NCBI RefSeq assembly: GCF_005869225.1 | Contig: NZ_SWFP01000002.1 | Coordinates: 434,001-498,000 of the forward strand | Direction: 5' to 3' | DNA length: 64,000 nucleotides | From: Dyadobacter bucti | GTDB lineage: Bacteria; Bacteroidota; Bacteroidia; Cytophagales; Spirosomataceae | Shown here: positions 1-8,054 of the stretch, one piece after another | How positions within the stretch are numbered: position 1 is the first letter of the stretch | Layout of the letters: every line of letters begins with the position of its first letter | Notes under the pieces: generated by a model | Told to the model about the DNA's origin: nothing | The model's database searches: none | The model's input: the letters and a program-made list of their open reading frames with translations, nothing else | Program-made: the position numbers and the translations under genes

Positions 1-1110
1 AAATTGATTCAGAAACCCCGTCAGGGGTGACAGATTCGCCGAGACAATCAATTTCCGTCAAAAGCCCAGAGGGCTGAAATTTTTGTAACAGAACCGACAT
101 AACAAATTGATTGGGAACCACGTCAGGGGTGACATCTGGCCGATAAGTGCCGAGCAATTTCGTTATCGCTATGCGGTCAAACACCGCGTGACGCTCGGAC
201 GTGGCTGAAAACTACGCCCAACTTGAGAAATGGTTGATTTTCAATGGCATTGTTGGCTGGATGCCACCCCGTCGGGGTTGCGGTTCGGATCCAATCTAAT
301 TCTATAATAATTTCATCCCGTCGGGATTATTTGGGCGAATGCTTCTGAAAAGGAACAACAAGCCCAGAGGGCTGAAATTTTTGTAACAGAACCGACATAA
401 CAAATTGATTCAGAAATCCCGTCAGGGGTGACAGATTCGCCGAGACAATCAATTTCCGTCAAAAGCCCAGAGGGCTGAAATTTTTGTAACACAACGGACA
501 TAACAAATTGATTCAGAAACCCGTCAGGGGTGACATCTGGCCGATAAGTGCCGAGCAATTTCGTTATCGCTACGCGGTCAAACACCGTGTGACGCTTGGA
601 CGTAGCTGAAAACTACGCCCAACTTGAGAAATGGTTGATTTTCAATGGCATTGTTGGCTGGATGCCACCCCGTCGGGGTTACGGTTCGCATCCAATCTAA
701 TTATCTATAATAATTTCATCCCTTCGGGATTATTTGGGCGAATGCTTCTGGAAAGAAATAACAAAAGCCCAGGGGGCTGAAATTTTTGTAACACAACCGA
801 CATAACAAATTGATTCAGAAACCCCGTCAGGGGTGACAGATTCGCCGAGACAATCAATTTCAGTCGAAAGCCCAGAGGGCTGAAATTTTTATAACAGATT
901 GACGTAACAACTTGATTCAGAACCCCGTCAGGGGTGACAGATTCGCCGAGACAATCAATTTCAGTCAAAAGCCCAGAGGCCTGAAATTTTTGTAACAGCT
1001 CTGACGTAACAAATTAATTCAGAACCCCGTCAGGGGTGACATCTGGCCGATAAGTGCCGAGCAATTTCGTTATCGCTATGCGGTCAAAGACCGCGTGACG
1101 CTCGGACGTA
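1..1110. repeat. Tandem array of short (~103 bp) and long (~300 bp) hairpin-rich repeat units
   Basis: Seven units lie head to tail: short 1-103, long 104-401, short 402-504, long 505-806, short 807-908, short 909-1010, and a truncated long unit 1011-1110. Both forms share a start (AAATTGATTCAG, CCCCGTCAGGGGTGACA) and an end (AGCCCAGAGGGCTGAAATTT, TGTAACA); the long form replaces the short middle with about 230 bp. The units are built of small hairpins with 3-4 nt loops: CCCC-GTCA-GGGG, AGCCC-AGA-GGGCT, and in the long form ACCCC-GTC-GGGGT and ATCCC-GTC-GGGAT (loop TTC in the second copy). Open frames in the array are low-complexity products of the repetition and are not annotated. The array runs off the left edge of the window. 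Bases 1111-1210 show nothing recognisable. Confidence 0.9.
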
Positions 1111-1210
1111 CGGGGCCGAACTGCGGTTACAAACTAAGCCCCACTTGCACGTACACTAAAAAAACATCACATGACCTCATGACAATACATGCCCTTGTAA
1201 CTCTCCCACC

Positions 1211-1810
1211 CTACAACCTCCCCCAAAAAAGAAACGCCACTACCAGCCCCGCCCCGCATAAAATAACTTCCGCATAGTCCGATAAGATCTCCCGCAACCC
1301 CTTCATGGATTTTTGTAGCGTATTGTGAACAGACTGAAGGGAAATATTCATGATATCTGCGATCTGCTGGTGGTTGAACGAATTGAAGTAACGCAGGTTA
1401 ATCACTTCCTGCTGGCGCGACGGCAGTTTGAGCAGGGCGCTGCTGAGCATCTTGGTACGGGTATTTTCCCTTTCCACATCAATAAGCTGGCTTTCTGCGG
1501 AAAGTGAGAAAAGCTTTTGTTCCATTACATTTTCGTCGAGCGCTGTGTCGTGACGGTTCAATGGATTCTGGGTAATCTTCCGGCGCAGGATCCGGAAAAG
1601 ATAGAACTTGATTGAATCGGTGTCAGATAATCGCTGGCGGCCGTTCCAGAGCTCAATAAACATATCCTGGATCGAATCCTCCACCAGCTGCGTGTCCGTT
1701 GTAAGCTTGTGCCCATACTTGTAAAGCACCTCGATCTGCGACTTATACAAGATGGAAAAGGCAGTATCATCACCATCTCTGAAGCTTCTCCACAAGTCTG
1801 TGTCATTCAT
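1211..1810 (-). CDS. ECF-type RNA polymerase sigma-70 factor (orphan) with hydrophobic C-terminal tail
   Basis: This 199-residue protein has the ECF layout. Sigma region 2 lies at about residues 20-90 and includes SIQDMFIELW. Region 4, with a helix-turn-helix around FNHQQIADIMNISLQSVHNT, lies at about 130-175. It would direct RNA polymerase to an alternative promoter set, as FecI-like sigmas do for Bacteroidota SusC/SusD loci. Unlike the other two sigma genes in the window, no FecR gene follows it; its 3' end faces the repeat array. The last ~20 residues (VILCGAGLVVAFLFWGRL) form a membrane-helix-like segment after region 4, so it may be membrane associated; that is inference. A TAAGTTTG -7 box lies 38 bp upstream of the ATG. 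The family call is firm; the target regulon is unknown. Confidence 0.93.
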   Translation of the reverse strand: MNDTDLWRSFRDGDDTAFSILYKSQIEVLYKYGHKLTTDTQLVEDSIQDMFIELWNGRQRLSDTDSIKFYLFRILRRKITQNPLNRHDTALDENVMEQKLFSLSAESQLIDVERENTRTKMLSSALLKLPSRQQEVINLRYFNSFNHQQIADIMNISLQSVHNTLQKSMKGLREILSDYAEVILCGAGLVVAFLFWGRL

Positions 1811-1847
1811 TATGATTCTTGCCGATACGTGAATAAAATAGCAAGAA

Positions 1848-1855
1848 CAAACTTA
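1848..1855 (-). promoter_or_regulatory. Candidate Bacteroidota -7 box for the orphan sigma gene
   Basis: Read on the minus strand the sequence is TAAGTTTG, matching the TAnnTTTG -7 consensus of the Bacteroidota housekeeping sigma. It would give a leader of roughly 30 nt before the ATG at 1810. No good TTTG -33 box is visible at the expected spacing, so the site is only a candidate. Confidence 0.45.
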
Positions 1856-1999
1856 TCCCGGTGTCATTAAAAATATCTTAATAAAACATTAACACGGGCC
1901 GTTTATGACCATTTTTTTTAACAATTTCAATAAATAATAGGCTGTATGTCAGGAAATCCGGCTTTTCAAGGCGCAGCTTTCCTGACAAAGGCCATTATT

Positions 2000-3364
2000 T
2001 TAAGGTTTCAAAATCGTACCGTCGCTCTTGCGCACCGTCCATCTGGATTTGGTACCGATGGGATATTTCGCCGCTTCCTTTTCGTTGATATCAATGCCGA
2101 GTCCGGGTGTGTCATTGACATAGTAATACCCATTTTTAATGGTAGGGCAGCCGGGAAAAACCTCCTGCACTTTTTCGCTGAAACGCTGGGATTCCTGTAT
2201 ACCAAAGTTCCAGACAGCTATATCAATGTTGTTATTGGCCGAATGCCCTACCGGAGAGGTGTCGCCGGGGCCGTGCCAGGCAGTTTTTACATTGAACCAT
2301 TCTCCCAGGCGCGCCACTTTCATAGCCGGGGTAATGCCGCCGATCTGCGAAATATGGATACGGATGTAATCAAAAAGCTGATTGGCCATCGGCTCGCGGA
2401 ACTCGTTGATGTTATTGAAAAGTTCGCCCATGGCTATGGGCACGGTCGTACTGGCCCGAAGCTGCTTGAACCACCCCATATTTTCCGGTGAAAAAGGATC
2501 TTCTATGAAGTAGGGACGGTATTCTTCCAGCCCTTTGATCATGTTGATCGCGTCCATCGGTTCGACCAGCTCGTGCATATCGTGCAGCAGCTCCACATCT
2601 TCCCCGCATCTTTTGCGGACCATTTCAAACATTTTGGGCACCCGTTTCAGGTAAGTGCGCTGGTCGCTGAAATCGTCAGTAGCCCTTCCGAAACCTGCCG
2701 TCTTGAAATCCGGTTTTATCTCATCCATAGCACCTACCCCGCCGTATCCGCCCTGCTGTATACGCACATGCCTGAAACCCTCCTGCATATATTGCTGCAC
2801 TTTGTCCGCAATAGCCTCCGGTGTGGGACCGCTGGCGTGGGTGTAGGTGTCCACCGCAATCCTCGCTTTTCCGCCAAGAAGCTGGTGAACAGGCATTTTG
2901 GCACGTTTCCCCTTGATATCCCACAAAGCCTGGTCCAGCCCGGAAAGTGCATTGTTCAGTACAGGCCCGTTCCTCCAGTACGAACTTACATACGCGGACT
3001 GCCACATATCCTCGATATTATCGACGTCCTTGCCTACGCAAAATTCGTTCAGATAAATATTGATGGCGGGCACAACTACCATAGCCCTTTGCGTAAATGT
3101 AGCACAACCCAGCCCGTACAGCCCCGGCTCAGAAGTTTCGACCTTCACAATTACCAGGTTAGCACCTCCGGGCGCAGTGGTAATCGCTTTTACACTCTTG
3201 ATCGTGACCGGCGCCATTCCTTTGGCGTAATCTGGTTTTACATATTTCTCTGCACGGGCAGCAGGGCTTTCAAAAAGCGAGAACAGTCCTGCGGAAGAAC
3301 CGGCAGCGAGTAATTTCAGCGCGCTGCGGCGGCTTTTTTCCGAATTTTTGTCTGTGTTAAGCAT
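2000..3364 (-). CDS. Exported enolase-superfamily sugar-acid dehydratase, ManD/RspA-like
   Basis: This 454-residue protein belongs to the mandelate racemase/muconate lactonizing branch of the enolase superfamily, nearest by motif to D-mannonate dehydratase (ManD, formerly RspA). The metal-binding residues are D262 and H264 (HDMHE), E288 (FIEDP) and E314 (MGELFN). The 26-residue steps D-E-E match those I recall for ManD. A WHGPGDTSPVGH motif follows at about residue 363. The N-terminus carries a Tat-type signal (SRRSALKLL then a hydrophobic stretch ending ARA at about 38), so it acts in the periplasm, which is unusual for this normally cytoplasmic family. It starts 13 bp after the PQQ dehydrogenase gene and is the last gene of the cluster beginning with the fucosidase. 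It probably dehydrates an aldonic acid; the exact substrate (mannonate, fuconate or other) cannot be read from sequence. Confidence 0.85.
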   Translation of the reverse strand: MLNTDKNSEKSRRSALKLLAAGSSAGLFSLFESPAARAEKYVKPDYAKGMAPVTIKSVKAITTAPGGANLVIVKVETSEPGLYGLGCATFTQRAMVVVPAINIYLNEFCVGKDVDNIEDMWQSAYVSSYWRNGPVLNNALSGLDQALWDIKGKRAKMPVHQLLGGKARIAVDTYTHASGPTPEAIADKVQQYMQEGFRHVRIQQGGYGGVGAMDEIKPDFKTAGFGRATDDFSDQRTYLKRVPKMFEMVRKRCGEDVELLHDMHELVEPMDAINMIKGLEEYRPYFIEDPFSPENMGWFKQLRASTTVPIAMGELFNNINEFREPMANQLFDYIRIHISQIGGITPAMKVARLGEWFNVKTAWHGPGDTSPVGHSANNNIDIAVWNFGIQESQRFSEKVQEVFPGCPTIKNGYYYVNDTPGLGIDINEKEAAKYPIGTKSRWTVRKSDGTILKP

Positions 3365-3377
3365 ATCAGGTTCAGTT

Positions 3378-5549
3378 TTATTTCAATGAAAAAGCAATGT
3401 AATTCCCTCCTATTTTCTGGCCCCGCCCTCCGCCAGCCGCGATGACCACGTACTGTTTTCCGTCGATCTGGTAGGTGATAGGCGTGGCGAAACCACCGGC
3501 TGGCAACTGGTATTCCCAGATAACTTTTCCGGTTTTTTTGTCAAAAGCGCGGATTCGTTCGTCTTTGGTACCAGCAATAAAAACAAGCCCTCCCGCCGTC
3601 ACAAGCGGCCCGCCATAGCTGTCCGTTCCGGTAACCGGAATCCCTTTTTTAGTAAGTTCCGGGTATTCGCCCAGCGGTACGCGCCAGAGATATTCACCGG
3701 TATTCAGGTCAATGGCGTTCAACGTACCCCACGGAGGTTTGATCCCCGGATACCCGTCCTGATCGGTAAATCTCTGCCATACTTTGCTAACATAGGCAGG
3801 CATAAACGGGAAGCCTGTTTTCTTGGGTTCTTTTCCGGTTTCCGCCCGGGCGGCAGACGGGCTGTTTTGCCCGGTTTCTGTATTCAGCAGAAAAGCAATG
3901 AGCGCATCATGTTCTTTGTCCGACAGATGTGAAAATGAAGGCATGCGGCCGCTACCGGTTTTGAGTATACTTTTAATGGCGGCGGCATTTAGTTTTTTAC
4001 CAATATCCGCCAAAGCAGGCAATTCCGGTCCGCTTCCTTTTCTATCCTGACCGTGGCATGCTGCGCAATTGGCCAGATAAAGGTTGTTTCCCATACTCCG
4101 GGGCGCAGCTAATTTCTTTTCGCTGGCATCCATCATTACCAGCTCCCAGGGTTCTTCGTTTACATTCTGGTAAAAAACCCCGTCCGGATCCACCGCATTC
4201 CCGCCCCACTCTGCGCCTCCGCTGTAACCGAAAAGCAAAGTACCTGTTGTATTAGGCGGTGTGAATTTGTCGTCTGTTTTGATTTTAAGGAACCGCTCTT
4301 TCACGTAAGCATGCGCCTCGGGCGAAATGTTTGTAATATCATCCTCGGTATATACCTGCCGTGACAAAGGCAGCGGCTTCAACGGATACTTCTGGGTCGG
4401 GTATGGATGCTCGCCGGGCAGACCGCCGGTGGGAACCGGCCGTTCCTCTACAGGAAAAATAGAGGTTCCTTTGTCCCGGTCCAAAACATAAACAACTCCG
4501 TCCTTAGTGGCTTGCACCACTACATCCAGCTTCTTTCCCTTGTGCTTAATGGTTGTCAGATTGGGCGGGCTCGGGTGGTCGCGGTCCCAGAGATCATGGT
4601 GAATGGTCTGGTAGTACCATTTCATTTTTCCGGTTTGCGCATCAAGCGCCATGATGCAATTGGCAAAGAGATTAGCACCTTCCCGCATACCTCCGTAAAA
4701 ATCAGAAGCAGGCGAGCCTGTTCCGAAATACACGACACCCCTTTTCTCATCCAGGCTCAGACCGCTCCAGTTGTTGACCGCCCCGATTTTCTTGTAGGCA
4801 TCTTTCGGCCAGGTTTCATAGCCAAACTCCCCCGGTTGCGGAATAGTATGAAAAACCCATTTCAGCTTGCCGGTCACCACATCGAAAGCCCGCACATGAC
4901 CCGGGGCCGCATCTGCAGACTCTGATACACTTGATCCGATGATAAAAGTGTTTTGAAATACAATTCCCGGGCTCGTCGCATTGACGGACAAAACGCTGAC
5001 GTCGTGGTCCATATTCGTGGAAAGCCCTGCATGCAGATCGACCGTACCACCGTTACCGAAACTGGTGACACGTTCACCCGTGACGGCATTCACCGCATAT
5101 AAACTGGAACCGACCGTGTATAGAATACGCTTATCCCGACCATTTTCCCAATAAACGACACCGCGATTAGAGTTGAGCTTGTCATTTTTGGACGGTTCAA
5201 ATTTCCATAGCTGCTCGCCGGTGCCCGCTTTCAAGGCAAAAAGTTTGAGTTCCGGCGTGGTACCATACAAAACACCGTGTACCACAATCGGCTGGCATTG
5301 TATAGCCCTGCCCCTTTTGCGCCCCGGATCGGCCGGATCAGGTTTTTCGGAAGCATCGTACATCCACGCAACTTCCAGTTTCTTCACGTTTTCGGTGTTG
5401 ATCTGGCTGAGCGCAGAGTACCGGTTGCCCGCTTTGTTACCCCCGTAGGCCGGCCAGTCTGATTCCACTTCGGTCGCTTTTGGTTTTTTATTGATACTGT
5501 ATAAAAAAACCGTCGCCAGAAGCAGTCCTGTCAATAGGATTTTATTCAT
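3378..5549 (-). CDS. PQQ-dependent sugar/alcohol dehydrogenase with inserted cytochrome c domain
   Basis: This 723-residue quinoprotein is related to membrane glucose/quinate dehydrogenases. An N-terminal hydrophobic segment (residues 3-18) is followed by the family opening DWPAYGGNKAGNRYS (about 31-45) and a beta-propeller. A single c-type heme site, CAACH, sits at residues 495-499 inside the chain, and the closing propeller blades (DSYGGPLVTAGGLVFIAG) reach the C-terminus. It should oxidise a sugar in the periplasm and pass electrons through its own heme. It lies 10 bp after a broken cytochrome-like remnant and 13 bp before the ManD-like gene, on the same strand as GH95 and a second cytochrome protein, so the set probably acts together. 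PQQ biosynthesis genes are not in the window. The substrate is not readable; L-fucose or L-galactose is suggested only by the neighbouring fucosidase. Confidence 0.88.
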   Translation of the reverse strand: MNKILLTGLLLATVFLYSINKKPKATEVESDWPAYGGNKAGNRYSALSQINTENVKKLEVAWMYDASEKPDPADPGRKRGRAIQCQPIVVHGVLYGTTPELKLFALKAGTGEQLWKFEPSKNDKLNSNRGVVYWENGRDKRILYTVGSSLYAVNAVTGERVTSFGNGGTVDLHAGLSTNMDHDVSVLSVNATSPGIVFQNTFIIGSSVSESADAAPGHVRAFDVVTGKLKWVFHTIPQPGEFGYETWPKDAYKKIGAVNNWSGLSLDEKRGVVYFGTGSPASDFYGGMREGANLFANCIMALDAQTGKMKWYYQTIHHDLWDRDHPSPPNLTTIKHKGKKLDVVVQATKDGVVYVLDRDKGTSIFPVEERPVPTGGLPGEHPYPTQKYPLKPLPLSRQVYTEDDITNISPEAHAYVKERFLKIKTDDKFTPPNTTGTLLFGYSGGAEWGGNAVDPDGVFYQNVNEEPWELVMMDASEKKLAAPRSMGNNLYLANCAACHGQDRKGSGPELPALADIGKKLNAAAIKSILKTGSGRMPSFSHLSDKEHDALIAFLLNTETGQNSPSAARAETGKEPKKTGFPFMPAYVSKVWQRFTDQDGYPGIKPPWGTLNAIDLNTGEYLWRVPLGEYPELTKKGIPVTGTDSYGGPLVTAGGLVFIAGTKDERIRAFDKKTGKVIWEYQLPAGGFATPITYQIDGKQYVVIAAGGGRGQKIGGNYIAFSLK

Positions 5550-5558
5550 TGATAAAAA

Positions 5559-5750
5559 CTATTTGGTGTTTTGCGTGATGAAATCGACAACTTTTGCCGG
5601 ATCCGCAGGTTTCAGGAAGTTCCCTTCCGCTTCTCTCAGCACCAGGGTCATTTTCCCGGCCATTCACTGGTAAGTAGCGTCCCATTCCTCTTTTGTAGCG
5701 CCTGCCTGCTGAGAAAAACAGAGAGTAAAAAGGCAAAGAGACCCAGTGGC
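5559..5750 (-). pseudogene. Broken small cytochrome-c-like gene
   Basis: One minus-strand frame reads as coding across an in-frame TGA. Codons from 5750 to 5667 give ...TLCFSQQAGATKEEWDATYQ, then TGA (5664-5666), then MAGKMTLVLREAEGN and KPADPAKVVDFITQNTK ending at TAG (5559-5561). The join reads naturally as TYQ-R-MAGKM if the TGA was CGA, and resembles the C-terminal half of small monoheme cytochromes. No intact CxxCH is present (TLCFS sits where one might be), and the frame is stopped again upstream at 5751-5753. It lies between the two cytochrome-bearing genes. I read it as a decayed gene; alternatives are a 34-residue peptide from the ATG at 5663, or sequencing error. Confidence 0.5.
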
Positions 5751-5800
5751 TCACTTTACAAAATGACCCGATCTGGTAATTCAGCATGCATTTCATATCG

Positions 5801-8038
5801 CTATTGTCGTGTTGGCAGTTCTTCCAGCGTCCAGGGCTTCGACCGCCCAACTGTTTGTTCTCTTATCATTTTTACGTCAGCAGGGCGGACTGCCGGGGCT
5901 TGTGCGAACTCATGCTTTACATAGCTGAGTACCGAAGCGATCCATACATCGTCATTATCGGCCATTGCGGGCATCTCGGTTGGGTAAGTCTGCCCGTCAA
6001 TCGGGCCAGATAAGCCATGCAATAAAATCCGGATCGAGGCATCCGTACCTCGCCCCAATCGTTTTGAACCGACCAGTGGCGGCGCTGTTTTGCTGATCAA
6101 TCCCTTGCCTTCCGCTCCATGGCAGGAAGTGCACAGCGATTTGTAGATCACCGCCCCGTCCAACACGAGCTTCCGGTCGGCTTCGCTAAGCCTTCCCAGG
6201 CGGAGCCCGAATTTCTTAACATCTTCGTTTTTTAAAATGCTGCGCTGCGTCGCCCCGAATATTTCATTGCTTGCAGAGGCAGTGAGCACTTCATCCGATA
6301 AGGTTTTTGCGGTCGGTAACTTGCTGTATGTCAAAGACAATACCAACTGCATACGAACGTCACTGCTTGCATCGGTTTTCATGGCGGTTAGCTGGCTTAA
6401 TATTTCTTCGTTCTGCTGTTTCAGAAAAGGTTCGCTCAACCTTACAGCAGCCTTTCTTACCTCTGCATCATGATCTTTCAATGCGCCGATCAAGGTGGTT
6501 TTGTCCAGCGATTCCAGTCCTTCGAGCGTATACAATGCATGAAGACGTCCCAGGGCCGATGGTGCTTTGATCCACTCGTTTTTCTGGCCGAGGGCAATTG
6601 CTTTTAGTGCGGGAACTGCCGATTTATCATTTCTTACAATCATTTCCTTTTGTGCATTGTCGCGCCACCAGCCGTTGGGATGGTCGAGATAGGATACCAG
6701 TTTGTCAACCGGATCGGTCAGTAAATGCGGTTTGGGGCCAGGTTTCATCCCATCATATACCATCCTGTAAATACGTCCGTGCTGGATATTTTTGTCAAGA
6801 CCGAGGCGCTTGATCTGTGGCCGCAGGTAACTGTTCGGCCCTGTCCAGTTTCCTTCCTGAATAATTCCCCGGTTCATATCCACCAGGTACAGGCATCCGT
6901 CGGGGCCTGTGTACATGTTTACCGTGCGGAAATTCATATCTGTGGATGCTACAAATTCTTTTTTCTGATAGGCATTTTCGAGGGTGATCTTGCCTTCTTT
7001 GTTAATCACTTTGGCGCGGCGGATCAGACGTCCCACCGGCTCGCTGATCAGCAAATCCCCCACCAAATCCTTTGGCAGACGGTCTCCCCGGAATATTACC
7101 TGCCCGCAGCTCGCCGTGAAATGGTTGAGCGTAGTATCGGCAGTCAGACGTTTCAAACCGCCTTCTACATCCGGTGTTTTGATAATCGGCCAAACAACGT
7201 TGAATTCATCGGTATACTGGTCGGGGAATTCCATTCTGCCATAAATAGGATTGAGCTGGAAACCCATCGCAGGGACTTCACCGCCCGCCGACGAAAAATA
7301 GAGCCGCCCGTAATTATCATGCGTAAGCCCCCACTGCCCGCTTGAACCACTCGGTATGGAGTCCGCTTTCAGTATGCCGTCTTTGTACCGGAAACGTACC
7401 GGGTCCACGGCCATGTAAATCCAGTTGTCCAGGTTCCAGTCCAACCCGCTGCGCTGGTGTTCCAGGTTCCCGGGTGATTTTTTGCCGGGCGTATACACAG
7501 GCCTTTTCACGTCCGAACTCCCGTCCCCGTCTGTATCCCTGTAGCTGAAAATGTCGTAGGTATCCGTTTCGTTTACGAGCAGTTCATTTCCCACGCAGAG
7601 AAGCATTCTCGGCAATAACATGTTGTCGATAAAAACAGCGCTTTTGTCCATTTTACCATCATTATCAGTGTCTTCCAGCAAAAGTACCCGACTGGTAGGT
7701 TCATGCTCCCCGGTACCTTCCACATCCTGCATGTAAGTATTCATTTCAGCCACGTACATCCTGCCATCGCCGTCCCAGGCAACCGCAACGGGCTCATGCA
7801 CCATCGGCTCGCTGGCGACCAGTTCGAGATGGTAACCTTCGGGCAGTTTAAATGATTGGATGCTTTGTGCCGGTGTAAGATGCATACCGGTAGGATCTTC
7901 GGTAAAATCCGGAACAGCATCCACCGAGGCCGGGGTGGTCCGGAGTATGGCAGGTTTCTGGTTTCTGGCAACCTGACAGGTCACTGCCAGCATTGATGCA
8001 GCAGCTATGCCGGCTATCCACATTTGTCTCTTCATCAT
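5801..8038 (-). CDS. Propeller/HEAT-repeat protein with C-terminal cytochrome c (membrane-bound dehydrogenase family)
   Basis: The start is placed at the MMKRQMW methionine (8038), 16 bp after the fucosidase stop. A longer frame reaches 8101 but would overlap that gene and hide the signal peptide. The 745-residue product has a signal sequence ending near a Cys (LAVTCQ, an imperfect lipobox), then the family opening FKLPEGYHLELVASEP, a beta-propeller with DTDNDGKMD- and DTDGDG-like calcium loops, a helical HEAT-like region (about 480-600), and a single heme site CTSCH at residues 636-640. Such proteins are common in Bacteroidota and Planctomycetota and are thought to be periplasmic or surface redox enzymes. 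It lies in the GH95-PQQ-ManD cluster and may oxidise sugars or carry electrons for the PQQ enzyme. Its substrate is unknown. Confidence 0.82.
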   Translation of the reverse strand: MMKRQMWIAGIAAASMLAVTCQVARNQKPAILRTTPASVDAVPDFTEDPTGMHLTPAQSIQSFKLPEGYHLELVASEPMVHEPVAVAWDGDGRMYVAEMNTYMQDVEGTGEHEPTSRVLLLEDTDNDGKMDKSAVFIDNMLLPRMLLCVGNELLVNETDTYDIFSYRDTDGDGSSDVKRPVYTPGKKSPGNLEHQRSGLDWNLDNWIYMAVDPVRFRYKDGILKADSIPSGSSGQWGLTHDNYGRLYFSSAGGEVPAMGFQLNPIYGRMEFPDQYTDEFNVVWPIIKTPDVEGGLKRLTADTTLNHFTASCGQVIFRGDRLPKDLVGDLLISEPVGRLIRRAKVINKEGKITLENAYQKKEFVASTDMNFRTVNMYTGPDGCLYLVDMNRGIIQEGNWTGPNSYLRPQIKRLGLDKNIQHGRIYRMVYDGMKPGPKPHLLTDPVDKLVSYLDHPNGWWRDNAQKEMIVRNDKSAVPALKAIALGQKNEWIKAPSALGRLHALYTLEGLESLDKTTLIGALKDHDAEVRKAAVRLSEPFLKQQNEEILSQLTAMKTDASSDVRMQLVLSLTYSKLPTAKTLSDEVLTASASNEIFGATQRSILKNEDVKKFGLRLGRLSEADRKLVLDGAVIYKSLCTSCHGAEGKGLISKTAPPLVGSKRLGRGTDASIRILLHGLSGPIDGQTYPTEMPAMADNDDVWIASVLSYVKHEFAQAPAVRPADVKMIREQTVGRSKPWTLEELPTRQ

Positions 8039-8054
8039 GATGTTTTTTAACTGA

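Noticed and set aside
313..968. Minus-strand frames of 87-90 codons in the repeat array, rich in repeated SVTPDG-like phrases
   Set aside because: They mirror the tandem repeat exactly, change frame between units, have no start context and encode low-complexity repeats. They are by-products of the array.
1..1110. Possible CRISPR array
   Set aside because: The unit lengths (103 and ~300 bp), shared ends with recurring rather than unique middles, and absence of cas genes exclude CRISPR.
5542..5850. A 102-codon minus-strand frame ending inside the PQQ gene
   Set aside because: It runs out of frame with the recognisable cytochrome-like remnant, overlaps both neighbours and is rich in Arg/Ser/Gly as expected for a shifted frame.
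7002..7345. Opposite-strand frames of 60-200 codons across many genes, for example over 6725-7345, 9648-10205, 15960-16493 and 61794-62438
   Set aside because: They lie wholly inside well-supported genes in other frames, show no family motifs and follow from the codon use of the real gene.
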